From the IMG/VR virus record IMGVR_UViG_3300049734_000056, positions 1 to 31,228 of that record: 31,228 nucleotides of DNA. The stretch is one strand, 5' to 3'. The notes beneath the pieces were generated by a model, which was not told the origin of the DNA, ran no database searches, and saw nothing but the letters and a program-made list of their open reading frames with translations. Origin of the DNA: a virus. Below are positions 1-8,370 of the stretch, one piece after another. How positions within the stretch are numbered: position 1 is the first letter of the stretch; the number at the start of each line of letters is the position of its first letter. The position numbers and the translations under genes were made by a program.

Positions 1-3000
1 AACCTATTTAGGTAACGTTCCAGATAGCCTCGGGTGGACCATGCATTGCCCTGAGGAAGAGATTGCACTAGGGGATCCCAACGCTCGAAGAAGGGCTTAG
101 CGTAGAGATTGTCCATCACGTGGGGTAGAAGGGCTCTGAAGGTGTGAGCCCAATCCTCACTGAAGGGCATCCCACTGGTGACTGGGAACGTCTTCCAGGC
201 TTCCTCAGGGATGAGCTTCTTCATGTAGTTGGGAAGGGCAGCGTACTCGTGTTCCGGGACGAGATGGAAGATGTCGTCCTTGATGGTGTCCTTGATGCCC
301 TTTGGTAGGTCCTTCCAGTTCTCCTGCTTCTGGACTGATCGAAGAACCCTCTTATAGTCCGATTCAAAGGGCAGAGCCTGCTTCAACGCGGCGGGCATAG
401 CAGGATCCATGTAGCCCTTGTAACCAAGGAATTGGTTGCGGAACTGCTTGTAAAAGTGGTCAAAGTCGATGATACCCCTGATATAGTTAACCCAGTCGGG
501 AGCCATCGACAACCGTGTGGCAACGTCGTCGGCCCAATTCAAGGCTGCTGCATACCCGGCTTGGAGCTCTACACTGCTGGTGGCAATCTTGGCCTTGGCG
601 TTAGCAGAACCAGACATTGCACGACCGATGAGCTTCCTGTCGTCCAGCGTCAGGTTAGCCCAGTTCTTGTTGTAGAACTCGATCTGTTGCTGAAACTCGA
701 ACAGTCGTGGGAGTTCTAGGTGTTGGAGGGCCTCACCGCTGACCGCTCGGATGATTGGGTTCCAGTGGTTCTGGGGTTGGCTAGAGGGGAAGTAGTCCAG
801 GGGATTCCAACTAGCCTCAGGAGACTGTGCAGGCTGCCACTCCCTGATGAAGGCGGCGTGCATCTCAGGCCCATACTTCTTGTACAGAGCGTAGTAGGCG
901 TCCGTGAACTTCTGGAGCTGAGTAGGAGACATCCCTCGTTTGGCCGCGATGGCATCGATGAACCAGTCCCCAGCTCCACCACTGATGGGTGGGAGACTGG
1001 GCGGATCTAAGGTTTCTTGGGCATGGGGAGTGGGGGGAGCGTCTGGAGGCATGACTGGTTCATGGCTCTTGGGTCCGACTACGTTGGCCTCAGCAGCTGC
1101 TTTGCTGGCTTGGAGCCTGTCGTCCACAGACAGCATGGCTCCGGAGAACCACTTGTTCGATGGACCAGGAGTCTTGTTGTCGAGCATCTGGAGCCACCGC
1201 AGGACTTCCATCATGTCCTTGGTCTCCAGAACGTTGCCATCAGCTCGTACTAGGCGGAAGGTGGAGGGTTGTCCAGGACCTCCCCACTCCGTCTGCATCT
1301 CGAAGCCCTTGTCGCCTGCCATCAGCTCCAAAGTCTTGCTGGATATCCCAGGACCAGTACCAGCACCAGACTCGGGGAAGCGGACTGGAGCGCCCGTTGT
1401 CTTGTCGGGGATAGCTTTCCCAGTGGGTTTGTTGAGGGGCCTTCCCTGGGCGTCGTAGGCGGTCCGCTCGAAGTCTCGGCCAGCAGGCTCTGTTGTGGGT
1501 TCTGGAGTGGCTGTTGGTTCAGGTTCACCCTTACGTCGTCTTGCCAGGCGGAGTCTGATTCGCTCGACCACGTTGGCTGCAGTGCCACCTACATTCCTAG
1601 CAGCCTGTGTAGGTTGTCCTGGGTCTGGGAGGGGCTTGATCTCGATCCGGAAGTCTGTCAAGCCGAGTTCCTTGGCCATCGCCTCGATCTGCTGGGCTCG
1701 AGCTGCAGCTCTCTCAGGGCGCTCTGCTGGCCATGTTCTGCCTGGCACCTTGCCGGACTTGGTGAGATCGTAGTAGACGACCTGAGCCATGTCACCGACT
1801 GTGCCCTCTTTGACCGCGATAGGCTTGGGCTCATCCGTCTGGGGCTTGATGACGTTACCAGTGACCGTCTCTGTGCCTAGGACGTCACCTTGGACACCAC
1901 CCACTGGCTCTTGCCGGACAGGCTGTTGTGGCTGAGACTTCGCATGGATCGCGCTGACCTTCTCTACGAGGTTGGGGTCGCTAGGGTCTATCCCATACAC
2001 CCTAGCAAGACCCTGCACGTCAAGGTCTGTTGGAGGAGTGGGTGTCGCTAAACCCTCAGCCCGAGCACGTTCGATATCTGCTGCAGCCTTGGCGCCCTTA
2101 CCAGTACCAGGTCCCTCAGTGGGTTCGGGGCGAACAGCTCCCTCGGCCCCCATCGTGGTCTTCTTGACGATTCCCAGCTTGGCTAGGTTGCCGGCCCTGA
2201 TCTTGCCTTCCCTCTCCAAGTCGTCAATCAAACTCTGGTAGAGTCTCCAGGTGGAAGAGCCTTCCTTATCAGACTGCTGCATCATCTTCAGCTGACGGAT
2301 CCTCGCCTCTACCTTGGCTGAGCGCTCTGGACCGAGGGGACCCATTGATCCTCCCTCGATCGGTGGGACCTGAGGCACCTCACCCCGCTGGATTCTGAGG
2401 TCGTTGGCGATGGCAAGGGCGTATTGCTCTGACAGGTTCCGAGCGTTCTGGATCCTAGGTACGGTGACCAGTTCCCCAGGCTTGAAGAGCTTAGCAGCAG
2501 CTGCCAGGTGTGCGGCGTAGTCCGGGCTCACTGTCTTGTTGGCTAGGGGGTCCGGCTTGTAGATCTTGTCCGGAGCTCCAATCTTGACCACGTTTTGGTC
2601 AAGGTGTCCATACTGCTGGGCTGTCAGGTCAGCGAGCCCAATCTCCTCGTAGCCCTGCTCGTGCTTGCGGAAGGCCTTGACCAGGTAGTGGTTATCTCCC
2701 CTCGGGCTCCTATTGACGGACACCCTCTGGATGTAGTCGGCTGTGATCACTTGGTCTAGGTCGAGGCCTCCACCACTCCTGGTCCTGATCGGTGACCGAC
2801 CCGGCTCCACTCGTCTCTTACGAGCCTCAGGGATGGCCTCTCTGACTTTGTTGAGCAGGTAGGCAGTGTTCTCCCTGATGATCTTCCTGCTGGGGTTGGT
2901 GGAGCTCTCCAGCCGGATGAGTGACTCGGAGAGTCGACCTTCCATGGCGATGAGCTCGTCTGGAGGGAGGCCCGTCATGTCGGCGTTAGCCGGGTCCTTG

Positions 3001-4106
3001 ATCATCTCCCGTTCAGGGTACTTGTCGGCCGTCCTGACAGCTTCCTCAGCCTTGGTGGTCTGACGGTACTTGCGGAGACCCTGGTCAATCTCCTTGGCGA
3101 GCAGGGTCTGAAAGAAGGAGTTCTCTCTAGACCGCCTGTCCAAGTCGTCGCGGAGTTCGACGTCGTCCAGGACACCCTTGGTCTCGATCTCTTGCCTAGC
3201 TCGGTACAGGATGCCGTTGTCGTTGAGGTCCTTGTAAGCTACCGGGGTCGACGGGTGCTCAGTCGGCGGTACGCTAGGAGCCGCCTCAGGCGCCGAGCCA
3301 GTGGTCTCGACAACCGCAATGTTGTCCTTCGGCATCTGAGCTCGAAGCTCGCGGTAGGCCTTCTCGGCCTGCTTCCACTTTCGGTAGGCAAGGCCTCCTC
3401 CCACACCTCCCGCAACCGTCGAGCCAAGAATGTTCCAAGCGTTGAAAGCTCCCTCAAGAGCCTGTTCAGCCCGCTGACGAACATCAAGACCCCCACCGGG
3501 AGTAGCACTGAGCCCGCCGACAATACCACCACCCACAACTCCCTCGGCGCCAGTGGCCAGTCCACTACGCACCCCCCGCGCCAGAGCACCAGTCCCACCG
3601 AGTGTCAGTGCCCTGCTAGCAGCGGCGGCACCCGGGATAAGAGCTCTCCCTCCTCCCACAGCCAGCTTGAGACCTGTACTGACAGCAGCCCAGGGAAGGA
3701 CCGTGCCCATGAGCTGGCCGACTACGTCAGCTGTGATGTTCCCGTAGGTGGGTTCGTAGTCGTACTCCTGGCCGTAACCGAGGGTGATCCCCTTCCAGAA
3801 CCCACTCTCGAGGGACTTCTGCTTCTCAGGAGTCGCAGGTTCTGTAAAGCCACGGTAAGCGAACTTCGCGATGCCTGGGATGTCCCACGAAGACTTGGGC
3901 AGCTCCAGTTTGGGGCCGCTGACCTTGGCGTTGATCTCCTCGTCACTGTAGCCCTGGTCTCTGGCCTCCTTCATCCAGTCCATGATCCGGCCAGTGATAG
4001 CCAGATCGTCGAGGCCCTCCTTCCGCTTCTCCTTGACGTAGGCTCTCAGTCCAGGATAAGCGTCCTCGGGCTTCGTGATGTTGATGACTGGAGGGTTGAT
4101 GGCCAT
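1..4106 (-). CDS. Very large internal virion (DNA-ejection) protein, C-terminus cut off by window edge
   Basis: Reading the minus strand from ATG at 4106 gives one uninterrupted frame of about 1,368 codons that leaves the window without a stop, so the protein is longer still. Residues about 123-200 are a Gly/Ala/Val-rich, weakly hydrophobic stretch of the type that inserts in membranes. The middle is charged and Pro-rich and looks disordered. The last 350 visible residues are rich in Trp, Tyr and helix formers, reminiscent of large polyvalent proteins carried into the host by phages. It starts directly after the stop of the coiled-coil gene at 4107 and closes the visible late operon, where podoviruses keep their largest ejection protein. 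No catalytic motif was recognised, so the role is inferred from size, composition and position. Long plus-strand frames over it are shadows. Confidence 0.75.
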   Translation of the reverse strand, partial: MAINPPVINITKPEDAYPGLRAYVKEKRKEGLDDLAITGRIMDWMKEARDQGYSDEEINAKVSGPKLELPKSSWDIPGIAKFAYRGFTEPATPEKQKSLESGFWKGITLGYGQEYDYEPTYGNITADVVGQLMGTVLPWAAVSTGLKLAVGGGRALIPGAAAASRALTLGGTGALARGVRSGLATGAEGVVGGGIVGGLSATPGGGLDVRQRAEQALEGAFNAWNILGSTVAGGVGGGLAYRKWKQAEKAYRELRAQMPKDNIAVVETTGSAPEAAPSVPPTEHPSTPVAYKDLNDNGILYRARQEIETKGVLDDVELRDDLDRRSRENSFFQTLLAKEIDQGLRKYRQTTKAEEAVRTADKYPEREMIKDPANADMTGLPPDELIAMEGRLSESLIRLESSTNPSRKIIRENTAYLLNKVREAIPEARKRRVEPGRSPIRTRSGGGLDLDQVITADYIQRVSVNRSPRGDNHYLVKAFRKHEQGYEEIGLADLTAQQYGHLDQNVVKIGAPDKIYKPDPLANKTVSPDYAAHLAAAAKLFKPGELVTVPRIQNARNLSEQYALAIANDLRIQRGEVPQVPPIEGGSMGPLGPERSAKVEARIRQLKMMQQSDKEGSSTWRLYQSLIDDLEREGKIRAGNLAKLGIVKKTTMGAEGAVRPEPTEGPGTGKGAKAAADIERARAEGLATPTPPTDLDVQGLARVYGIDPSDPNLVEKVSAIHAKSQPQQPVRQEPVGGVQGDVLGTETVTGNVIKPQTDEPKPIAVKEGTVGDMAQVVYYDLTKSGKVPGRTWPAERPERAAARAQQIEAMAKELGLTDFRIEIKPLPDPGQPTQAARNVGGTAANVVERIRLRLARRRKGEPEPTATPEPTTEPAGRDFERTAYDAQGRPLNKPTGKAIPDKTTGAPVRFPESGAGTGPGISSKTLELMAGDKGFEMQTEWGGPGQPSTFRLVRADGNVLETKDMMEVLRWLQMLDNKTPGPSNKWFSGAMLSVDDRLQASKAAAEANVVGPKSHEPVMPPDAPPTPHAQETLDPPSLPPISGGAGDWFIDAIAAKRGMSPTQLQKFTDAYYALYKKYGPEMHAAFIREWQPAQSPEASWNPLDYFPSSQPQNHWNPIIRAVSGEALQHLELPRLFEFQQQIEFYNKNWANLTLDDRKLIGRAMSGSANAKAKIATSSVELQAGYAAALNWADDVATRLSMAPDWVNYIRGIIDFDHFYKQFRNQFLGYKGYMDPAMPAALKQALPFESDYKRVLRSVQKQENWKDLPKGIKDTIKDDIFHLVPEHEYAALPNYMKKLIPEEAWKTFPVTSGMPFSEDWAHTFRALLPHVMDNLYAKPFFERWDPLVQSLPQGNAWSTRGYLERYLNR

Positions 4107-5225
4107 TTACTTGGGTGCCTGCAGAGGGGCTCTACCCTCCTTCTCGACCTGAGCCTCGAGGTCCTTGATCATGGCCTCCATCTCGCTGATGCCGTACTGG
4201 TCCTTAGACGCCCTGAGCTCCGCGAGTGCACGCTTGTAGATGACGAGCTTCTGCTGGACTCCCTGTCTCCTGACGTTCTTCCTGAGATCCTCAACCTTCT
4301 CGGCTATGGTGCGCTTGTCCTTGCCCGTGGGGTCCCTAGACATTACCACACCGAGGTCCTTACCAGCTGCCTCTAGCTGCTTGGTGATGTTGTCGTCGAT
4401 GTTCCTGGTCTCAGCTGAGATACGGTCGTAGATCCCCTTGCGGTTCTGCATGATCGTTTCGCCATGCTTACGAGCGTTCTCCGACTCCCTCAGAGCTGCC
4501 TCGGCCTCCTTTACAGCAGTCTCACGGCCCATGAGCCCAGTCCGCTCCGTGTCCCGAGCGGTTTGAGCCTGCTTGGTCAGACGCTCAATGTGGAGTCTCT
4601 GCTCCTCAAGGATGTTGCGCATCACCTGGACGTCATTGCCGAACCGAGCCATCCCCGCCTTCATAAACTGCTCACGATACTGCTCGGGGATGATCTCGGG
4701 ATTGAGAATGGCACGGGCAAAGAGTTGACCTTCGGTGAGGTGCTCCTTGGATGCCTGCGACTTTCTCATGATGTCGAACAGCTTGGCCTCGTCTACCTTA
4801 GGCTCTGCCAGAGGCTGTTGTCCAGGTCGACCTCTATTGACAATGTCACGAAGCATTGTCATAGCCTGCCCACGGCCACCACCACCAGAGGCCTCTCTCG
4901 TCAGCGCCTCTTCAGGAGTCTTGGGATCGCTACCGAATTGGGTCATCAGCTCCAGAACTCTGAGGACGTAGGGGTCCCTGATGTTGGCAACGTTGCCTCC
5001 CACCAGAGGGGCTCCACCAGAGATGTCACCCATCTCGATGAGGCCCTTGCCACGGGTGAACCGGTTCATCGCCTCTTGTTCAGCGATCTGACGCTCCCTC
5101 TGAGCGATCTCCTGTTCAGCTAGGCCAGTCCGTCTTTTCCTGTCGAGGAGCTCTGCCACCACGGTAGCAGCATCTAGGCCCTGCTTGGTGCCAGCTCCCA
5201 TCCCAATGTTGAACCCGAGAGCCAT
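4107..5225 (-). CDS. Coiled-coil internal virion protein
   Basis: This 372-residue protein starts at ATG 5225 behind a good ribosome site (GGGGAGG about 10 bases upstream). The N-terminus is Gly-rich (ALGFNIGMGAGTKQG). Residues about 25-55 and 195-360 are strongly heptad-like, rich in Glu, Lys, Arg, Ala and Leu, and should form long coiled coils. A short Gly run lies near residue 115. There is no membrane segment and no enzyme motif. It sits between two other large virion proteins and stops one base before the giant protein begins. Internal or ejection proteins of podoviruses often look like this, so it is probably packaged in the head or tail and released on infection. No family was recognised. 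Confidence 0.7.
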   Translation of the reverse strand: MALGFNIGMGAGTKQGLDAATVVAELLDRKRRTGLAEQEIAQRERQIAEQEAMNRFTRGKGLIEMGDISGGAPLVGGNVANIRDPYVLRVLELMTQFGSDPKTPEEALTREASGGGGRGQAMTMLRDIVNRGRPGQQPLAEPKVDEAKLFDIMRKSQASKEHLTEGQLFARAILNPEIIPEQYREQFMKAGMARFGNDVQVMRNILEEQRLHIERLTKQAQTARDTERTGLMGRETAVKEAEAALRESENARKHGETIMQNRKGIYDRISAETRNIDDNITKQLEAAGKDLGVVMSRDPTGKDKRTIAEKVEDLRKNVRRQGVQQKLVIYKRALAELRASKDQYGISEMEAMIKDLEAQVEKEGRAPLQAPK

Positions 5226-5230
5226 CTAGA

Positions 5231-6400
5231 TCAACCTCCCCTCAGGAGCTGTTGGAGGGCTAAGACGTTGTAGGGTGTGCCAGCAGCAGTCTCAGCCATC
5301 TTGGCTGCCTGACCGATGCCAGTGCTGGTAGCAGAGGCGATGTTACCACGGGATTGGCCGGCGAGCTGAGCACCCTTGTAGGACGTGTCGAGCCGCTCGT
5401 CCAGGATCCTCTTCTGTGGGTCAAGCTGCTGAGCCCCACTCAGGAGGCTCTGTCTCATGCCAGGCACTGCCGAGAGGCCACGGTTGCCCGCCAGAGCCTC
5501 GCCCGACCGCAGGGATCTCTCACCCTGTGCTAGCTGCGCGATGGCTTGGCTCATGGCGGTGTTTGTTTCCCTGGCCAGGCGTCCTTCCAGGTCGACTTGG
5601 GGTGTGCCGTAGAAGCTGCCTGATGCGGTGAGGGCAGAGCCGATCTTCCGGCGGCCGTAGTTCTCCGACTCGACAGCCTTCTGCAGGTAGGGTTGCACGA
5701 TCGGGTCGATCTGTCCGAGGATGGACTTGTAGTCGAGAGGAGTATCTGCGAACTTCTGGGATGAAGCTGCGAACTTGTCGAGGTCCTCCATCCCAGGGAT
5801 CTTCCCACCAGCGAGCATGTCGTTGATGGTCGACTCGACTCCGGTCATCTCTCGACCGCGAGACCGTCCAGTGACATAGTCGAGCATCTCTTGTTCAGCA
5901 GCACCAGGGTTGAACGTCTTCCTCAGCTTGGCGAAGGCCTCGTCGAAGGCATTCTGGCCCAGAGCTCCACTGGCGAGGGCTGGGATGGCACTACTGAGGA
6001 GGTTACCGAATGATGGATTCCCGAGGAGACTGTTGATCCCAGAACCCATGCTGCTGAGGAGACTGCTGAGCCACGAGGGGTTCTGCCACCCACCACCCAG
6101 TGAGGTCGTGGCCGAGCCAGACTGAGCGTTGGTCATCCGGCTGACAGCGTCACTGACTGGACCTGGATCCTCTGCTGGGTACCAGTTACCTCCCTTGTCC
6201 TGCCGGTACCAGCGACCATCCTGACCCATGGTCTGGCCACCGGGAGTCGTGTCACCAGCCTGCCAGCCTGGGCCTGGGGCTGCGTCTGCCTCCCAGCTCT
6301 CCCAGTCGATAGGCTCCATGATCAGGGATGGATCGAACCAGCCTGACCCCCAGTCTCCGGTGCCCCAGTCTTGGTCTAGGAGGTCGTCACCGATAGCCAT
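5231..6400 (-). CDS. Putative internal virion / ejection protein
   Basis: This 389-residue protein starts at ATG 6400 behind GGGGTGATATAG. The first 80 residues are acidic and strikingly rich in Trp, Gly and Pro, with repeated Trp-Tyr clusters (DGRWYRQ, GGNWYPAED). Residues about 110-150 form a hydrophobic Leu/Ser/Gly/Ala segment (NSLLGNPSFGNLLSSAIPALASGAL). The rest is helical, with a Gln/Ala-rich region near the C-terminus. A mixed low-complexity N-terminus, a membrane-active middle and a helical tail are typical of podovirus ejection proteins. It follows the 541-residue protein by 12 bases and precedes the coiled-coil protein by 5 bases, so the three are probably co-translated and act together. 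The exact role is not known. Confidence 0.65.
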   Translation of the reverse strand: MAIGDDLLDQDWGTGDWGSGWFDPSLIMEPIDWESWEADAAPGPGWQAGDTTPGGQTMGQDGRWYRQDKGGNWYPAEDPGPVSDAVSRMTNAQSGSATTSLGGGWQNPSWLSSLLSSMGSGINSLLGNPSFGNLLSSAIPALASGALGQNAFDEAFAKLRKTFNPGAAEQEMLDYVTGRSRGREMTGVESTINDMLAGGKIPGMEDLDKFAASSQKFADTPLDYKSILGQIDPIVQPYLQKAVESENYGRRKIGSALTASGSFYGTPQVDLEGRLARETNTAMSQAIAQLAQGERSLRSGEALAGNRGLSAVPGMRQSLLSGAQQLDPQKRILDERLDTSYKGAQLAGQSRGNIASATSTGIGQAAKMAETAAGTPYNVLALQQLLRGG

Positions 6401-6412
6401 CTATATCACCCC

Positions 6413-8038
6413 TTATCCAGTCCCCTCACCGGGAGCCGGTCCCTGAGTCCTGTATTGCCACGGGTAGAGCAGTTGATCCGCATTGGTCCAGGACGAGTAG
6501 GACTGAGGTCTCTTCTCCTGCAACTCATACAAGTACAGGGGATCCATCCCTCCATTGTAGGTGGACTTCATCAGGACGTTGGCCGGCACATCACGCTCTG
6601 GCCCGTCGTAGTAGAGGGGCTTCATCTTCACCGGAGCCAGGCCACTCCAATCCTGTCCGGTGTCCTCACCCCAGTTCTGCCAGTTGGTACCCTGTTGCAT
6701 GTAGAGAGGTGAGTTGGGATCGGTGTACCGACCCAGGACAGATGCAGCACGAGAAGAGAACCCCTTACCAGTGCCAGGACCAGAGATTCCAGTCGGTGCA
6801 GCTTCCCATGGCATGGTCTGAGCACCGAAGGTCTGACCACTCTGACCCTCACCAGACTCTGGCTGGTAGTAGCCCATCTGATCAAGGGCTCCGTATGGGC
6901 TCCGAGCTCCGATCATCTGTCCTGCGACGATACCTGCCAGGTTCCTCTGGGTGGGTTCCCACGCCTGATAACCTCCGGTGACGGGGACCCCACTGGCTCC
7001 ACTGGGCTCCTGATAGGCGGGACCGAACAGCTGGGAGGCAATGTCCTTACCACCGTAGTTGACCGACCTAGGAGCCTCTGTCTGAGGATGTGCTCCAGGA
7101 CCGATCCGAGAACCAACCCTCATCATCTCCTGAACACCACCCCGTCCCTCACTCTGTGCAGAGGCTGGGAGGTTGGGGAAGATCAGGGGTTGTCCACTCG
7201 GAAGCATGGGATCCCAGTCCAGCTCAGCCAGGGTACCGACTCCCTCTGGGCTGATGTTGGACCCTCGGTATCCCATGTTGTGGAGGGTGTCCATCAGGTC
7301 GAAGAGGGCCAGGTCAGGCATGGTGTCGAGGATGGACTGGTTGTTCCTACCAATGTAGGACTTGCTCAGGTTTCCTGGCTGGCTGAATTGACCAGATTCG
7401 GTCATGTCGTACATGCCTAGACGCGGGTTGAGCATGGAGGCCATCGAGTTGCCGAGGGAGGCCCCCCAGTGCTGCTGAGGCATGGCAGCCAGGAAGTCGT
7501 CAGCGTTGTTGATCCGGTCGTAGATCCCCATGGTGGCCTTGTTGGCAGCCTGGCCTCTCAGGAGTCTGGCACGTTCCACGGGAGTCATGACATCGGGAGC
7601 GTCTAGGAACCTGAGTGGACCTCCACCAGCGAAGAGGCTCATCATGGAGGCTCCAAGAGCAGGACCCAGACTGGCAAGGCTCGAGGCGGCAGAGCCGGCA
7701 GCAGAGCCGATGGTGCCAGCTAGGTCAGTTCCCAGCCCAGAGAACAAGTCTCCGATACCTGAGGCAAAGTTGGAGATGTTCGAGCCGATGTCTGAGAAGC
7801 TTGGGAGCCCCTGGGTCATCAGTCTAGCAATGTCCGGGATACCACTCTGGATCAGCCCTAGGGCTCCCTGAGGCGTGGGGTTGCGGATGAGGTTGGCGAT
7901 GTTGAAGATGGAGTTGACCCCGGGGATATTTGTACCTGTCAGCTTGAGACCTTGGTTGGCCAGCTTGAGGGCAGATAGGATCTCACCAGCGATGTCACTA
8001 CTGTCCGACCGCATCGAGGAGGCCGGTACGGGAGGCAT
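6413..8038 (-). CDS. Putative internal virion protein, Gly/Ala/Ser-rich N-terminal half
   Basis: This 541-residue protein starts at ATG 8038, overlapping the preceding stop as TGATG. Residues about 80-135 are an Ala/Gly/Ser/Leu-rich stretch (IGSAAGSAASSLASLGPALGA) that is probably membrane-active or a flexible helix. The C-terminal half is rich in Gly, Pro, Tyr, Trp and Gln and probably extended. The motif SGPGTGKGFSS at 6749-6784 also occurs twice in the giant protein (see findings). No enzyme motif was seen. The position between a knob-like virion protein and two further ejection-type proteins suggests a virion component delivered with the DNA. The call rests on context and composition only. 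Confidence 0.6.
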   Translation of the reverse strand: MPPVPASSMRSDSSDIAGEILSALKLANQGLKLTGTNIPGVNSIFNIANLIRNPTPQGALGLIQSGIPDIARLMTQGLPSFSDIGSNISNFASGIGDLFSGLGTDLAGTIGSAAGSAASSLASLGPALGASMMSLFAGGGPLRFLDAPDVMTPVERARLLRGQAANKATMGIYDRINNADDFLAAMPQQHWGASLGNSMASMLNPRLGMYDMTESGQFSQPGNLSKSYIGRNNQSILDTMPDLALFDLMDTLHNMGYRGSNISPEGVGTLAELDWDPMLPSGQPLIFPNLPASAQSEGRGGVQEMMRVGSRIGPGAHPQTEAPRSVNYGGKDIASQLFGPAYQEPSGASGVPVTGGYQAWEPTQRNLAGIVAGQMIGARSPYGALDQMGYYQPESGEGQSGQTFGAQTMPWEAAPTGISGPGTGKGFSSRAASVLGRYTDPNSPLYMQQGTNWQNWGEDTGQDWSGLAPVKMKPLYYDGPERDVPANVLMKSTYNGGMDPLYLYELQEKRPQSYSSWTNADQLLYPWQYRTQGPAPGEGTG

Positions 8039-8370
8039 CAGAACACCAACATCCGGACGTTTGTTGATGCCACGTTACCCCTCACAAAGATGGTGGAGGT
8101 TGTCCAAGTGCCAGCCCCTGTGTAGATCACGCACGCCTGGCTATAGGACACGGGAAGGTACCCGATTGGAATCCGCTTGAGAGTGTGTGCGATGGCCAGC
8201 TCTGAATTGGCCACTCCAGTGTTGAAATTGACCCAACAAGCGTCCATGTTCCCGCTTGAGGTAGTGCCGTTACCGAAGGAGATATAGTCCAGGGCTCGTA
8301 GTAGACGAGTCCAGGCCACAGCGAGAGTGGGCGGAAAGTCACGCTCCAGACGCCCCTTGGCATCGGCCAT
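8038..8370 (-). CDS. Short virion surface (knob/tail-tip-like) protein
   Basis: This 110-residue protein starts at ATG 8370 directly behind GAGGAGGAGG, and its ATG shares a base with the preceding TAA. The C-terminal 60 residues (ANSELAIAHTLKRIPIGYLPV, then W and a STIFVRG strand) match a small beta domain I know from many phage tail and knob proteins, where a conserved His-x-Leu-x-Arg-x-Pro-x-Gly-[FY] loop is followed by a Trp strand and a Val-rich end. The first 40 residues are helical and may be the attachment part. It lies between the nozzle-like protein and the ejection proteins, so it is probably an exposed piece of the tail. Receptor binding is possible but not shown. Confidence 0.6.
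   Translation of the reverse strand: MADAKGRLERDFPPTLAVAWTRLLRALDYISFGNGTTSSGNMDACWVNFNTGVANSELAIAHTLKRIPIGYLPVSYSQACVIYTGAGTWTTSTIFVRGNVASTNVRMLVF

Noticed and set aside
3192-4376. 394-residue open frame on the plus strand
   Set aside because: It lies antisense to the giant internal protein and its coiled-coil neighbour, has no ribosome site and a low-complexity composition. It is a by-product of GC-rich codon bias.
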